NCBI GenBank assembly: GCA_036262035.1
Contig: DATAJS010000017.1
Location: forward strand, 1-36,235
Direction: 5' to 3'
Length of the DNA: 36,235 nucleotides
DNA from: Burkholderiales bacterium
Lineage (GTDB): Bacteria; Pseudomonadota; Gammaproteobacteria; Burkholderiales; SG8-41
Part shown: positions 14,895 to 22,088 of the stretch, in pieces
Position numbering within the stretch: position 1 is the first letter of the stretch
Layout of the letters: each line of letters starts with the position of its first letter
The notes under the pieces: generated by a model
What the model saw: the letters and a program-made list of their open reading frames with translations, nothing else
Database searches by the model: none
What the model was told of the DNA's origin: nothing
Position numbers and translations under genes: made by a program

Positions 14895-17800
14895 ATGTAC
14901 TTCGATCTCAAGCTCTGGGCACTGACCGCGGGACTGCGCGGCCGCATCGTGGTCGCGGCCGTGCTGGGTCTCCTCGCACTCGCCGCGGGCATCGCGCGCT
15001 TCGCGTTCCTCGGCTGGTTCCTCGCGCTGGTGTTTCGTTCGGCGCCTTCGAGCGAGCTCGCCGTGCCGTTCATGGGCGTCTTCGCGGCGATCTTGGTCAG
15101 GGCCGCGCTCGAGCACGCGAGAACGAAGCTCGCGCATCGCACCGCGGCGCGGGTGCAGGAGCGCCTGCGCGCGATGCTCTACGACAAGATCGTCGCGCTG
15201 GGACCGGGCTGGTTCGCCGCCGAGCGCACCGGCGGCGTCATGCTGTCGATCATCGACGGCGTCGAGCAGCTCCAGACGTTCTTCGGCCAGTACCTGCCGC
15301 AGCTCTTCATCTCGGCGTGCGCGCCGTTCGCGATCTTCGCCTTCATGATGTGGTGGGACGTGCCGGTGGCGAGCGTGATGCTCGCCGCGGCGATCGTCAC
15401 GCTGCTGCTCCCGAGCTTTCTCCATAAACAGAACCAGCGCGCCGCGGTCGCGCGCCAGAAAGCGTTCAAGTCGTACGGCGAGGAGTTCCTCGACGCGATG
15501 CAGGGGCTGCCGACGCTCAAAGCGTTCGGACAGGCGAAGGCGTACGGCCGCATGCTCGGCGCGAAGGCGCGGTCGCTCTCCGACCAGACGCTGTGGGTGC
15601 TCGCCGCGAGCATCCTCACCCGCGGCGTCACCGACGTCGGCATGGCGGTCGGCGCGGCGGCGGCGCTGGTGCTCGGCGCGTACCGGGTCACCCACGGCGA
15701 GATGGGCATGGAAGCGCTGCTCGTCGTGCTGATGGCGGGCACCGAGATCTTCCGGCCGCTGCGCGACCTGCGCACGGTGCTGCACCAGGGCATGACGGGA
15801 CAATCGGCGGCGGCAGGCATCCGCGCCTTGCTCGACGAGCCGGTCTCTGCCCCCTCCGGCGGCTCGACGCTTCCGGCGCAGCCCGAACGCGCGATCGCTT
15901 TCGACGAGGTTTCGTTCGCCTATCCCGGCGTGCGCGACGCGGCGCTCGACAAGCTCTCGTTCTCGGTTGCGCCCGGCGAGCGCGTGGGCGTCGTCGGCTC
16001 GAGCGGCGCGGGCAAGTCCTCCATCGTGCGATTGCTGCTGCGGCTCTACGATCCGCAAGGCGGCGCGGTGCGCATCGACGGCCGCGACTTGCGCGATATC
16101 GCCCCCGACGCGATCCGCCGCGACATCGCGGTCGTCGCACAGGACACCTATCTCTTCTACGGCACGATCGAGGACAACCTGCGCCTCGGGCGACCCGATG
16201 CGACGCGCGACGAGATCGAAGCCGCCGCGCGCACCGCGAACGCGCACGACTTCATCCTCGCGCTGCCCGACGGCTACGCGACGGTCATCGGCGAGCGCGG
16301 CACGCGCCTCTCGGGCGGGCAGCGCCAGCGCCTCGCCATCGCGCGCGCGGTGCTGCGCGATTCGCCGATCCTGATCCTCGACGAAGCGCTTTCCTCGGTC
16401 GACGCCGAGAACGAAGCGGTGATCCAGGAAGCGCTCGACCGCCTGATGCGCGGGCGCACCACGCTCATCCTCGCGCACCGCCTGTCGAGCGTGATCGGCG
16501 CCGACCGCATCCTCGTGCTCGAGCACGGGCGCGTCGTGGAGAGCGGGCGCCACGAAGAGCTCATGCGGCGCGACGGACCGTATCGTTTATTGATGGGCTC
16601 GCAGGCGGCCGCCGATCAGGACGTGATCGCGGAGCGCGCGATCGAGCCGGGCGCTTCCGCACCGGCAACCGAATCGCCCGAAGTGCGCGTCGGGCCCCGC
16701 CCGATCGACAGCGACGCGGCAAACGTCGGCTGGCGCGACACGCTGCTCACGCTGCTGCGCTTCATACGGCCGTGGCGCAGGCAGCTCGCGGTGACGATCG
16801 TGTCGGGCGTCGGCCGGGTGTCCGCCTTCATCGGCGTGGGCGTGCTCGGCGCGCTCGTGCTCGCGGCGGTGAAAGGCGGGGCGTGGCCGCAGTCACTGGT
16901 GATCGCCCTGCTCGTCGTCGCGCCGCTCGCGGGCCTCCTGCACTGGCTCGAATCGTGGCTCGCGCACGACATGGCGTATCGCCTGCTCGCCGAGATGCGC
17001 ATCGACCTCTACGAAAAGCTCGAGGCGCTCGCGCCGGCGTACCTGCTGGAGCGCCGCTCGGGCGATCTGCTCGCGCTGTCGACGCAGGACGTCGAGACCG
17101 TCGAATATTTCTATGCGCACACGGTCGCGCCCGCGTTCGTCGCGGTGCTCGTGCCGGGCGCGGTGCTCGTATCGCTAGGCTTCACCGCGTGGCCGCTCGC
17201 GCTGGCGCTGCTGCCGTTCCTGCTCCACGCCGGTCTTTCGCCGTGGATCGGGCGCTCGCGCATCGATCGCATGGGATCGGAAGCGCGCGGCGCCTTGGGC
17301 GCGCTCGCCGCGCACGTGACCGAGACCATACAGGGGCTGTCCGAGCTGATCGCGTTCGAGGCGACGCAGCGCCGCCGCGAGGAGCTGATGACGCTGGTGC
17401 AGCGCTACCAGGAGAAGCGGCTGGCGCTCCTCTACGACCTTTCGCGTCAGAACGAGAAGCTCGAGCTCGCGACCGGATTCGGCGGGCTCGCGGTTGCCGG
17501 TCTCGGTGCGTATCTCGCCGCGAGCGGCGCGCTCGCGCCGGCCCTGCTGCCGCTGCTCATCCTGGTGTCGGTCGCGGCGTTCCTGCCGGTGTCCGAGATC
17601 GCGCAGGTCGGGCGGCAGCTCGCCGACACCATCGCCTCGACGCGCCGGCTCCATGTCGTCCATGCGGAGCCCGTGCGCATCGTCGACGGTCCGATCGAGC
17701 CGCCGGCGCGCGCGGGCGGGTCGTCGCTGCAGTTCGACGGCGTGCGATTCACCTATCCGCGGCGCACCGCGCCGGCGCTGTCGGGCGTTTCGTTCGACGT

Positions 17801-18476
17801 GCCCGCCGGTGCGACCGTCGCTTTGGTCGGCCCGTCCGGCGCGGGCAAGACGACGATCGCGAACCTGCTGCTGCGCTTCTGGGATCCCGAAGAAGGCGCG
17901 GTGCGCATCGGCGGCGCCGATCTGACGCAGCTCACGCTCGACGGGCTGCGCCGCCGCATCGCGCTGGTCGCGCAGGACACCTACCTCTTCAACGACACGC
18001 TGGAAGCGAACGTCAGGCTCGCGCGCCCCGAGGCGACACGCGAAGAGATCGGGCAGGCGCTGGAGCGCGCGGCGCTGTCCGATTTCGTCTCTACGCTGCC
18101 GGAGGGCTTACAGACGCGCGTCGGAGAGCGCGGCGTGCAGCTTTCGGGCGGACAACGCCAGCGCATCGCGATCGCGCGCGCGTTCCTCAAGGATGCGCCG
18201 ATCCTCATCCTCGACGAGGCGACGTCCCACCTCGACACCCTGAGCGAAGCGCGCGTGCGCGCCGCGCTCGATGCGCTGATGGTCGACCGCACGACGCTCG
18301 TGATCGCGCATCGCCTGTCGACCATACGCGCGGCCGACCTCATCCTCGTGATGGACGCAGGGCGCGTGGTGGAAAGCGGCACCCACGCCGAGCTGCTCGC
18401 GCGCCGCGGCTTCTATGCGCGGCTCGTCGAGCGGCAGGTGACGAGCGTCCAGCGCAGCTACGCGCAGGAAATCTGA
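14895..18476 (+). CDS. Fused two-half ABC exporter, CydDC-like
   Basis: A 1193-residue protein with the order membrane domain, ATPase, membrane domain, ATPase. ATPase 1 has Walker A GSSGAGKSS at 368-376, LSGGQ at 472 and Walker B ending Asp496-Glu497. ATPase 2 has GPSGAGKTT at 979-987, LSGGQ at 1083 and Asp1107-Glu1108. Both sites look active. The first membrane domain resembles CydD (GPGWFAAERTGG, FFGQYLPQ, FRPLRDL) and the second CydC (LLERRSGDLLAL, DVETVEYFYAHTVAPAFVA). CydDC exports glutathione and cysteine, or handles haem, and supports cytochrome bd assembly, but no cydAB lies here. A general fused lipid or drug exporter remains possible. The ATG at 14895 lacks a clear ribosome site; a GTG at 14820 would overlap the divergent Bug gene. 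Confidence 0.85.
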   Translation: MYFDLKLWALTAGLRGRIVVAAVLGLLALAAGIARFAFLGWFLALVFRSAPSSELAVPFMGVFAAILVRAALEHARTKLAHRTAARVQERLRAMLYDKIVALGPGWFAAERTGGVMLSIIDGVEQLQTFFGQYLPQLFISACAPFAIFAFMMWWDVPVASVMLAAAIVTLLLPSFLHKQNQRAAVARQKAFKSYGEEFLDAMQGLPTLKAFGQAKAYGRMLGAKARSLSDQTLWVLAASILTRGVTDVGMAVGAAAALVLGAYRVTHGEMGMEALLVVLMAGTEIFRPLRDLRTVLHQGMTGQSAAAGIRALLDEPVSAPSGGSTLPAQPERAIAFDEVSFAYPGVRDAALDKLSFSVAPGERVGVVGSSGAGKSSIVRLLLRLYDPQGGAVRIDGRDLRDIAPDAIRRDIAVVAQDTYLFYGTIEDNLRLGRPDATRDEIEAAARTANAHDFILALPDGYATVIGERGTRLSGGQRQRLAIARAVLRDSPILILDEALSSVDAENEAVIQEALDRLMRGRTTLILAHRLSSVIGADRILVLEHGRVVESGRHEELMRRDGPYRLLMGSQAAADQDVIAERAIEPGASAPATESPEVRVGPRPIDSDAANVGWRDTLLTLLRFIRPWRRQLAVTIVSGVGRVSAFIGVGVLGALVLAAVKGGAWPQSLVIALLVVAPLAGLLHWLESWLAHDMAYRLLAEMRIDLYEKLEALAPAYLLERRSGDLLALSTQDVETVEYFYAHTVAPAFVAVLVPGAVLVSLGFTAWPLALALLPFLLHAGLSPWIGRSRIDRMGSEARGALGALAAHVTETIQGLSELIAFEATQRRREELMTLVQRYQEKRLALLYDLSRQNEKLELATGFGGLAVAGLGAYLAASGALAPALLPLLILVSVAAFLPVSEIAQVGRQLADTIASTRRLHVVHAEPVRIVDGPIEPPARAGGSSLQFDGVRFTYPRRTAPALSGVSFDVPAGATVALVGPSGAGKTTIANLLLRFWDPEEGAVRIGGADLTQLTLDGLRRRIALVAQDTYLFNDTLEANVRLARPEATREEIGQALERAALSDFVSTLPEGLQTRVGERGVQLSGGQRQRIAIARAFLKDAPILILDEATSHLDTLSEARVRAALDALMVDRTTLVIAHRLSTIRAADLILVMDAGRVVESGTHAELLARRGFYARLVERQVTSVQRSYAQEI

Positions 18477-18495
18477 CTCTGACCCGGATTATTCG
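18473..18495. repeat. Half copy of the GACTCTGACCCGGATTA repeat
   Basis: The bases from the ABC exporter stop codon onward match the right arm of the full palindrome at 21555-21614 (TGACTCTGACCCGGATT). Here it lies between the convergent ABC and MFS genes, which are only 19 bases apart. No matching left arm is seen. Confidence 0.65.
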
Positions 18496-19722
18496 CTACG
18501 CAGGGACGGTAGACCTGACGCGGCGCTGGGAGCGCCACATCAGCGTGCACGCGATCGTGAGGTTGAGCAGGTTCCACGCTACGCCGTTCACGAACGCGGC
18601 GTGATACGAGCCCGTCACATCGAAGATGCGGCCCGACATCCAGCCGCCGAGCGCCATGCCGCCGAGGGTGCACATCATGACGAGGCCGACGCGCATGCCC
18701 GTGTCCTTCGCGGGAAAGTACTCCCGGATGATGATCGCGTACGAGGGCACGATGCCGCCCTGGAAGAGCCCGAACAGCGCGGCGATCACGTAGAGCGACA
18801 TCAGCGAGTCGAACGGCAGGAAGAGGAGCAGCGCGACCCCCTGCAGGAACGAGCCCAGCAGCAGCGTTCGCAGCCCCCCGATCCTGTCGCAGACGATTCC
18901 CGACACCAGCCGGCTCACGATGCCGAATCCCATCATGACCGACAGCATCTCCGCGCCGCGCGCCGCGCCGTAACCGAGGTCGGCGCAGTACGCGACGATG
19001 TGGACCTGCGGCATCGACATCGCCACGCAGCACGCGACGCCCGCGATGCAGAGCAGGGTTTGTCCTTTCCACGGCGCGAGCCCGAAAGGCATCGCCGTCG
19101 CCGCCTCGCGGTGCGTCGACGCGGCCGCGGCCAGCGTCGGCGGACGCTGCCGCATGAAGAGTGCGAGCGACGCGATCGCCACGAAGCAGAACGCGCCGAG
19201 CCCGAAGTAGGTATGGCGCCAGCCGACCGACTCGACGAAATGCTGCACCACCCCGGGCCAGATGGTTCCGCCGAGATAGTTGCCGCTCGCGCAGATCGCT
19301 ACCGCGATGCCGCGGCGGCGCGCGAACCACAGCGACGTGTCCGCGATGAGCGGCGCGAACATCGCCGAGCAGCCGAGGAAGCCGATCAAGAGGCCGTGCG
19401 CCAGCGTGAACGTCCAGATGCTCTCGCTGGTGCCGGCGAGCGCGAAGCCCAGACCCAGCGCCACCGAGCTGATGAAGAGCGGCGCCACGATGCCGTAGCG
19501 GTCGGCGAGCCGTCCCATCATCAGCCCGCCGACGCCGAAGCCGATCATCAACATCGAATACGGCGTCGCCGCGTCGGCGCGGGCGACGCCGAACTCGGCC
19601 TGCACGTTCGGCAGCACGACCGGGACGATGTACATGCCGGTCGCGCCGATGGTGGCGAGGGCGAGCGCGACCGCGAGGCGTGCGAACGCGTACGGGGAAT
19701 CGGTGCTGTGCGCTGTGCTCAT
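18496..19722 (-). CDS. MFS transporter, monocarboxylate/oxalate-formate-like
   Basis: A 408-residue major facilitator protein with about twelve hydrophobic helices and a charged central loop near residues 192-213. The loop between helices 2 and 3 reads GRLADRYGI, the MFS signature. The block SLWFARRRGIAVAICASGNYLGG fits the monocarboxylate and oxalate/formate antiporter (OFA/MCT) group. It would move a small organic acid across the inner membrane; the substrate is not known. The ATG at 19722 was chosen because the longer frame to 19776 begins inside a repeat-like segment. It is divergent from a Bug receptor gene and convergent with the ABC exporter. Confidence 0.88.
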   Translation of the reverse strand: MSTAHSTDSPYAFARLAVALALATIGATGMYIVPVVLPNVQAEFGVARADAATPYSMLMIGFGVGGLMMGRLADRYGIVAPLFISSVALGLGFALAGTSESIWTFTLAHGLLIGFLGCSAMFAPLIADTSLWFARRRGIAVAICASGNYLGGTIWPGVVQHFVESVGWRHTYFGLGAFCFVAIASLALFMRQRPPTLAAAASTHREAATAMPFGLAPWKGQTLLCIAGVACCVAMSMPQVHIVAYCADLGYGAARGAEMLSVMMGFGIVSRLVSGIVCDRIGGLRTLLLGSFLQGVALLLFLPFDSLMSLYVIAALFGLFQGGIVPSYAIIIREYFPAKDTGMRVGLVMMCTLGGMALGGWMSGRIFDVTGSYHAAFVNGVAWNLLNLTIACTLMWRSQRRVRSTVPA

Positions 19723-19827
19723 CGTCCGATTAGAACACGGGCGCGCATGTCCTTTGCGCCCTTTCCGTTCCTTCATGTTCTTGTTCTTTACAATGCGGCT
19801 TCACCAAAAGAAACCCGAGGAGGCGCA

Positions 19828-20850
19828 GTGAACGCAGGAACGCACACCCGCATCGCCGCTTTTCTCGCGGCGACCGTCGTCGCCGCCGCGCCGGGCGCGC
19901 AGGGGCAGACTCAGGCAGCTTCGTCCTTCGACAAAGGCTCAAAAGGCTCAGGACAGGCGTATCCGAACAAGCCGATCCGCATGACCGTGGCTTCCGGTCC
20001 CGGCGGCGGGCTCGACCTCGTCGCGCGCCTCGTCGCCGCGCCGATCGGCGAGTCGCTCCACCAGAACGTGGTCGTGGACAACCGTCCCGGCGCGAGCGGG
20101 AGCATCGCCGCCGAAGTCTGCGCGATCGCGGCGCCGGACGGTTACACCCTGATGGTGCTCTCCGCGAGCCTCGTCGTGTACGGCGTGGTGCACAAGACGC
20201 GCTACGACCTGCTGCGCGACTTCGACGCGGTATCGCAGATCGCGCAGAGCCCGTACCTCCTCACCATCTATCCCGGCCTGCCGGTGCACTCGGTGAAAGA
20301 GCTGGTCGCGTATGCGAAAGCGAATTCGGGCAAGATCAACTACGCGTCCACGGGGCCGGCTTCGCTCGCGCACCTGTCGGGCGAGCTCTTCGCGATGAAG
20401 ACCGGAACCCAGCTGGTGCACGTCCCGTACAAAGGCGTCGGCGCGGGCTTGCCCGACATGCTCTCGGGCCGCACGCAGATGAGCTTTCTCTCCGGCGGCT
20501 CGGTGTCGGCGCAGATCCGGCAGCAGAAATTGAAGCCGCTCGCCGTCGCGAGCGCGCAACGCTCTAAGCTGAACCCCGATCTGCCGACGATGATCGAATC
20601 GGGCGTCCCCGATTTCGTCGTGACGCAGTGGCACGGCTTGCTCGCGCCGCGCGGCACGCCGCGCGCGATCGTCGATCGGCTGCAGGGCGAAGTGGTGAAA
20701 GCGGTGCAGCGTCCGGAGGTCTCGTCGCGGCTCGCGCTCGACGGCACCGAGCCGGTCGCGAGCTCGTCGAAGGAGTTCGCGGCGTTCCTGCGCAGCGAGC
20801 GCGACCAGTGGGCGAAGGTCGCGAAGGCGGCCAGGATACAGGCGGATTGA
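19828..20850 (+). CDS. Bug-family receptor with a repeat-encoded linker
   Basis: A 340-residue Bug/TctC receptor, about 20 residues longer than its paralogues here. After the signal peptide (ending near AQGQ) residues 31-42, ASSFDKGSKGSG, are encoded by a copy of a dispersed palindromic repeat; the normal mature start AYPNKPIRMTVASGPGGG follows. The remaining blocks, VDNRPGASGSIAAE, APDGYTLMVL, VHVPYKGVGAG and LPTMIESGVPDF, are intact, so the fold should be unaffected. The GTG at 19828 has GAGGAGG upstream. It is followed after two bases by an aspartate/glutamate racemase, so the ligand may be a dicarboxylic amino acid or a related acid. Confidence 0.9.
   Translation: MNAGTHTRIAAFLAATVVAAAPGAQGQTQAASSFDKGSKGSGQAYPNKPIRMTVASGPGGGLDLVARLVAAPIGESLHQNVVVDNRPGASGSIAAEVCAIAAPDGYTLMVLSASLVVYGVVHKTRYDLLRDFDAVSQIAQSPYLLTIYPGLPVHSVKELVAYAKANSGKINYASTGPASLAHLSGELFAMKTGTQLVHVPYKGVGAGLPDMLSGRTQMSFLSGGSVSAQIRQQKLKPLAVASAQRSKLNPDLPTMIESGVPDFVVTQWHGLLAPRGTPRAIVDRLQGEVVKAVQRPEVSSRLALDGTEPVASSSKEFAAFLRSERDQWAKVAKAARIQAD
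19921..19955. repeat. Dispersed repeat inserted in a Bug receptor gene
   Basis: TCGTCCTTCGACAAAGGCTC followed by AAAAGGCTCAGGAC is the familiar GTCCTTCGACAAGGCTCAGGAC repeat with a short internal duplication. Its length keeps the reading frame open. A relative lies at 2585-2645. Confidence 0.7.
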
Positions 20851-20852
20851 GC

Positions 20853-21557
20853 ATGCCGCGCTTACTCGGAGTGCTCGGCGGCATGGGGCCGATGGCGACG
20901 GCGGACTTCTTCAAAAAGCTGATCGAAGAGACGCCGGCGCAATTCGACGAGCAGCACGTGCCGGCGGTGATTTACTCGGTGCCGCAGATCCCCGACCGCG
21001 TCGGCGCGATCACGCACGGCACCGAATCGCCGCTGCCGCAGATGCTCAAAGGCATGATGGCGCTGCGCAAGCTGGAGGTGGGCTGCGTCGCGATCGCCTG
21101 CAACACCGCGCATCACTGGTACGAAGAGCTGCAGCGCGCGAGCGGCCTGCCGATCCTGCACATCGCGGATGCCGCGGTCGACGATCTGAGGAAGCGCGGC
21201 GGGACCGAATCGCGCGTGGGGCTCCTCTGCACCGAAGCGACGATACACGCGCGCATCTACCAGGACCGCCTCGCCGAGCACGGCATCGAGTGCGTGCTCA
21301 ACCCGCCCGAGGAACGGCAGCAGCTCGTGCGCCACGCCATCGACGCGGTGAAGCGCGGCAGCCTCGAGGAAGGCGGCCGCTTCGTCGAGCGCGCCGCGAC
21401 GCTGCTCTTCGAGCGCGGCGTCGGGCACGTGATCCTCGGCTGCACCGAGCTTCCGGTCGCGCTCGACGCGATCGGCTCGCCCGCGTGCGCGCGCTGCGTC
21501 GACGCGACCCGCGCCCTCGCCCGCGAGTGCGTCGCGTGGTCGCTCAGCGCGAGCTGA
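20853..21557 (+). CDS. Aspartate/glutamate racemase family protein
   Basis: A 234-residue cytosolic cofactor-independent racemase. The two catalytic cysteines are Cys83 in ACNTAHHW and Cys197 in GCTELP, and the N-terminal LGVLGGMGPMAT block is typical of the aspartate racemase branch. Glutamate, aspartate, maleate or hydantoin-related acids are known substrates in the superfamily. It starts two bases after the Bug receptor stop, so the pair forms an operon; this suggests that the receptor brings in an acid that the enzyme isomerises. Its stop codon forms the edge of a 60-base palindrome shared with the convergent DUF4242 gene. Confidence 0.9.
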   Translation: MPRLLGVLGGMGPMATADFFKKLIEETPAQFDEQHVPAVIYSVPQIPDRVGAITHGTESPLPQMLKGMMALRKLEVGCVAIACNTAHHWYEELQRASGLPILHIADAAVDDLRKRGGTESRVGLLCTEATIHARIYQDRLAEHGIECVLNPPEERQQLVRHAIDAVKRGSLEEGGRFVERAATLLFERGVGHVILGCTELPVALDAIGSPACARCVDATRALARECVAWSLSAS

Positions 21558-21614
21558 AAATCCGGGTCGGAGTCAGATTATTCGCGGTTAATGTGACTCT
21601 GACCCGGATTTTCA
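21555..21614. repeat. Near-perfect 60-base palindrome between convergent genes
   Basis: The left arm TGAAAATCCGGGTCGGAGTC and the right arm (GACTCTGACCCGGATTTTCA) are reverse complements with one mismatch, around an 18-base AT-rich centre. The outermost bases are the stop codons of both flanking convergent genes. It may act as a bidirectional terminator. Partial copies are at 18473-18495 and 24238-24285. Confidence 0.8.
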
Positions 21615-21884
21615 GTCGGCGGTGGTGGGATCGATGACCGCGCGGATGCGGGCGATGGCGTTCGCCGGGAATCCGCCCTCCTGCGCGTGCTGCCGGATCG
21701 TCGCCTCGTCCGGGGCGATGTAGATGCAGTACACCTTGTCGTCGGTGACGTAGCTCTGGACCCACTGGATCTTCGGTCCCATGCTCTGGAGCACGCCGCA
21801 GGATTTCTGCGAGATCCCGTGCAGATCCGCCGCCGACAGCTTGCCGGCCCCCGGTATGTCCCGCTCGATCACGAATTTCGGCAT
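21612..21884 (-). CDS. DUF4242 domain-containing protein
   Basis: A 90-residue small protein of the DUF4242 family (SCO4226-like, ferredoxin-like dimer; one member was reported to bind nickel). Typical features are the PKFVIERDIPGAG start, WVQSYVTDDKVYCIY and APDEATIRQHAQEGGFP blocks. The function is unknown. The ATG at 21884 has a GAAGGAG site upstream. It lies 21 bases downstream of the ybdD-like gene and may be part of the cstA transcript. Its stop codon belongs to the palindromic repeat. Confidence 0.82.
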   Translation of the reverse strand: MPKFVIERDIPGAGKLSAADLHGISQKSCGVLQSMGPKIQWVQSYVTDDKVYCIYIAPDEATIRQHAQEGGFPANAIARIRAVIDPTTAD

Positions 21885-21905
21885 CGTCGTCTCCTTCGGC
21901 TGTCG

Positions 21906-22088
21906 TCAGCAACACCGCGCGCCCCGCCCCGCGTGCCGCCGCTCCAGCGCCCACGCGAGGAACTCGCCTCGCGCGAGCGGGCGCTCGCCGGGATGGGTGA
22001 CCCGCATGTGCTCGACGTACGCGTCGTAATCCGGCACGCCGAACACCTTGCGCCAGGCTCGGGCGAACTCCTTCAGGCGATCAGACAT
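21906..22088 (-). CDS. YbdD/YjiX family CstA-associated small protein
   Basis: A 60-residue protein with the block GVPDYDAYVEHMRVTHPGERP and the characteristic Cys-Cys C-terminal end (RGARCC), as in E. coli YbdD and YjiX. These small proteins are encoded beside CstA or BtsT pyruvate/peptide carriers and are thought to assist them. The start overlaps the end of the cstA gene by eight bases, so translation is coupled. Confidence 0.93.
   Translation of the reverse strand: MSDRLKEFARAWRKVFGVPDYDAYVEHMRVTHPGERPLARGEFLAWALERRHAGRGARCC

Noticed and set aside
15593-18604. 1003-residue open frame over the ABC exporter
   Set aside because: It is an out-of-frame shadow with Arg/Ala-rich composition; the frame holding Walker and LSGGQ motifs is the real gene.
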